The notes beneath the pieces are model-generated. The model ran no database searches. It had not been told where the DNA came from and saw only the letters and a list, made by a program, of their open reading frames with translations. Shown piece by piece: positions 36,975-37,033 of a stretch of DNA of 37,033 bases. The translations under genes and the position numbers were made by a program. Source of the stretch: Clostridia bacterium. Lineage in GTDB: Bacteria; Bacillota; Clostridia; Oscillospirales; CAG-272. The DNA is taken from positions 1-37,033 of the forward strand of contig JAGCXA010000045.1 of NCBI GenBank assembly GCA_017961575.1, written 5' to 3'. Numbering within the stretch: position 1 is the first letter of the stretch; each line of letters opens with the position of its first letter.

Positions 36975-37033
36975 TTTCCCCCACCAACAAGGGCGGGCGC
37001 CAGATTGGCGCCCGCCCTTGTTGGTGGGGGAAA
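36975..37033. repeat. Perfect 28-bp inverted repeat at the window end
   Basis: Arms 36975-37002 and 37006-37033 are perfectly complementary around a GAT centre, with A/T runs at both tips. The window stops exactly at the end of the second arm. It could be a bidirectional terminator or an assembly boundary at a palindrome. Confidence 0.8.

Overview
The window is a GC-rich chromosomal segment, most likely from an uncultured, gut-type member of the Clostridia (Firmicutes). The inference rests on strong sigma-A promoters (TTGACA-17-TATAAT), AGGAGG-type ribosome binding sites, BspA-like leucine-rich-repeat proteins, a type III glutamine synthetase, a split glutamate synthase and an ANTAR antiterminator next to glnA. 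No rRNA or marker gene allows a finer placement.

Layout. Positions 1-4.1 kb hold the 3' part of pyruvate phosphate dikinase and a GH78 alpha-L-rhamnosidase. Positions 4.3-8.6 kb (minus) hold two BspA-type LRR_5 surface proteins, one with N-terminal zinc ribbons and one a lipoprotein, bordered by clusters of small hairpins. Positions 8.8-12.0 kb (minus) hold an FkbM methyltransferase, a U32/TrhP tRNA-hydroxylation protein and uppP. Positions 12.1-13.1 kb hold a HIT-family gene, a candidate small RNA and rplS with its leader. From 13.2 to 36.6 kb there is one large nitrogen locus organised around a divergent control region at 20.2-20.5 kb. Positions 36.6-37.0 kb are non-coding and very rich in secondary structure.

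The nitrogen locus is the main result. Leftward from the control region runs gltB1-gltB2-ferredoxin-FAD oxidoreductase-gltB3 (a split, archaeal-type glutamate synthase with its own electron-transfer proteins), then type I glnA and an ANTAR regulator. Rightward runs glnN (type III glutamine synthetase), an Amt-PII fusion, asnB, purC, nadE, guaA, pyrG, purF, carA and carB. Ammonium import and sensing, both glutamine synthetases, glutamate synthase and most of the major glutamine-consuming amidotransferases of nucleotide, asparagine and carbamoyl-phosphate synthesis are therefore contiguous.

Both divergent transcripts start with leaders that carry ANTAR-type hexaloop hairpins (loops AAUGGC, AACGGC and AAAGGC, each closed by GC/GU). 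In each case the 3' strand of the hexaloop hairpin is also the 5' arm of an intrinsic terminator. The glnN leader carries two such modules in tandem; the gltB1 leader carries one. The cognate regulator is probably the ANTAR protein at the far end of the leftward operon, whose receiver domain has lost its phosphoacceptor Asp. I infer an RNA-based nitrogen switch that controls the whole cluster.

Other points worth attention are a candidate four-way-junction small RNA at 12.5 kb, a candidate ~190-nt multibranched RNA downstream of carB, and arrays of variable mini-hairpins spaced by constant 7-8-mers at 7.3 and 29.1 kb. All calls come from reading the sequence; no database search or folding program was run.
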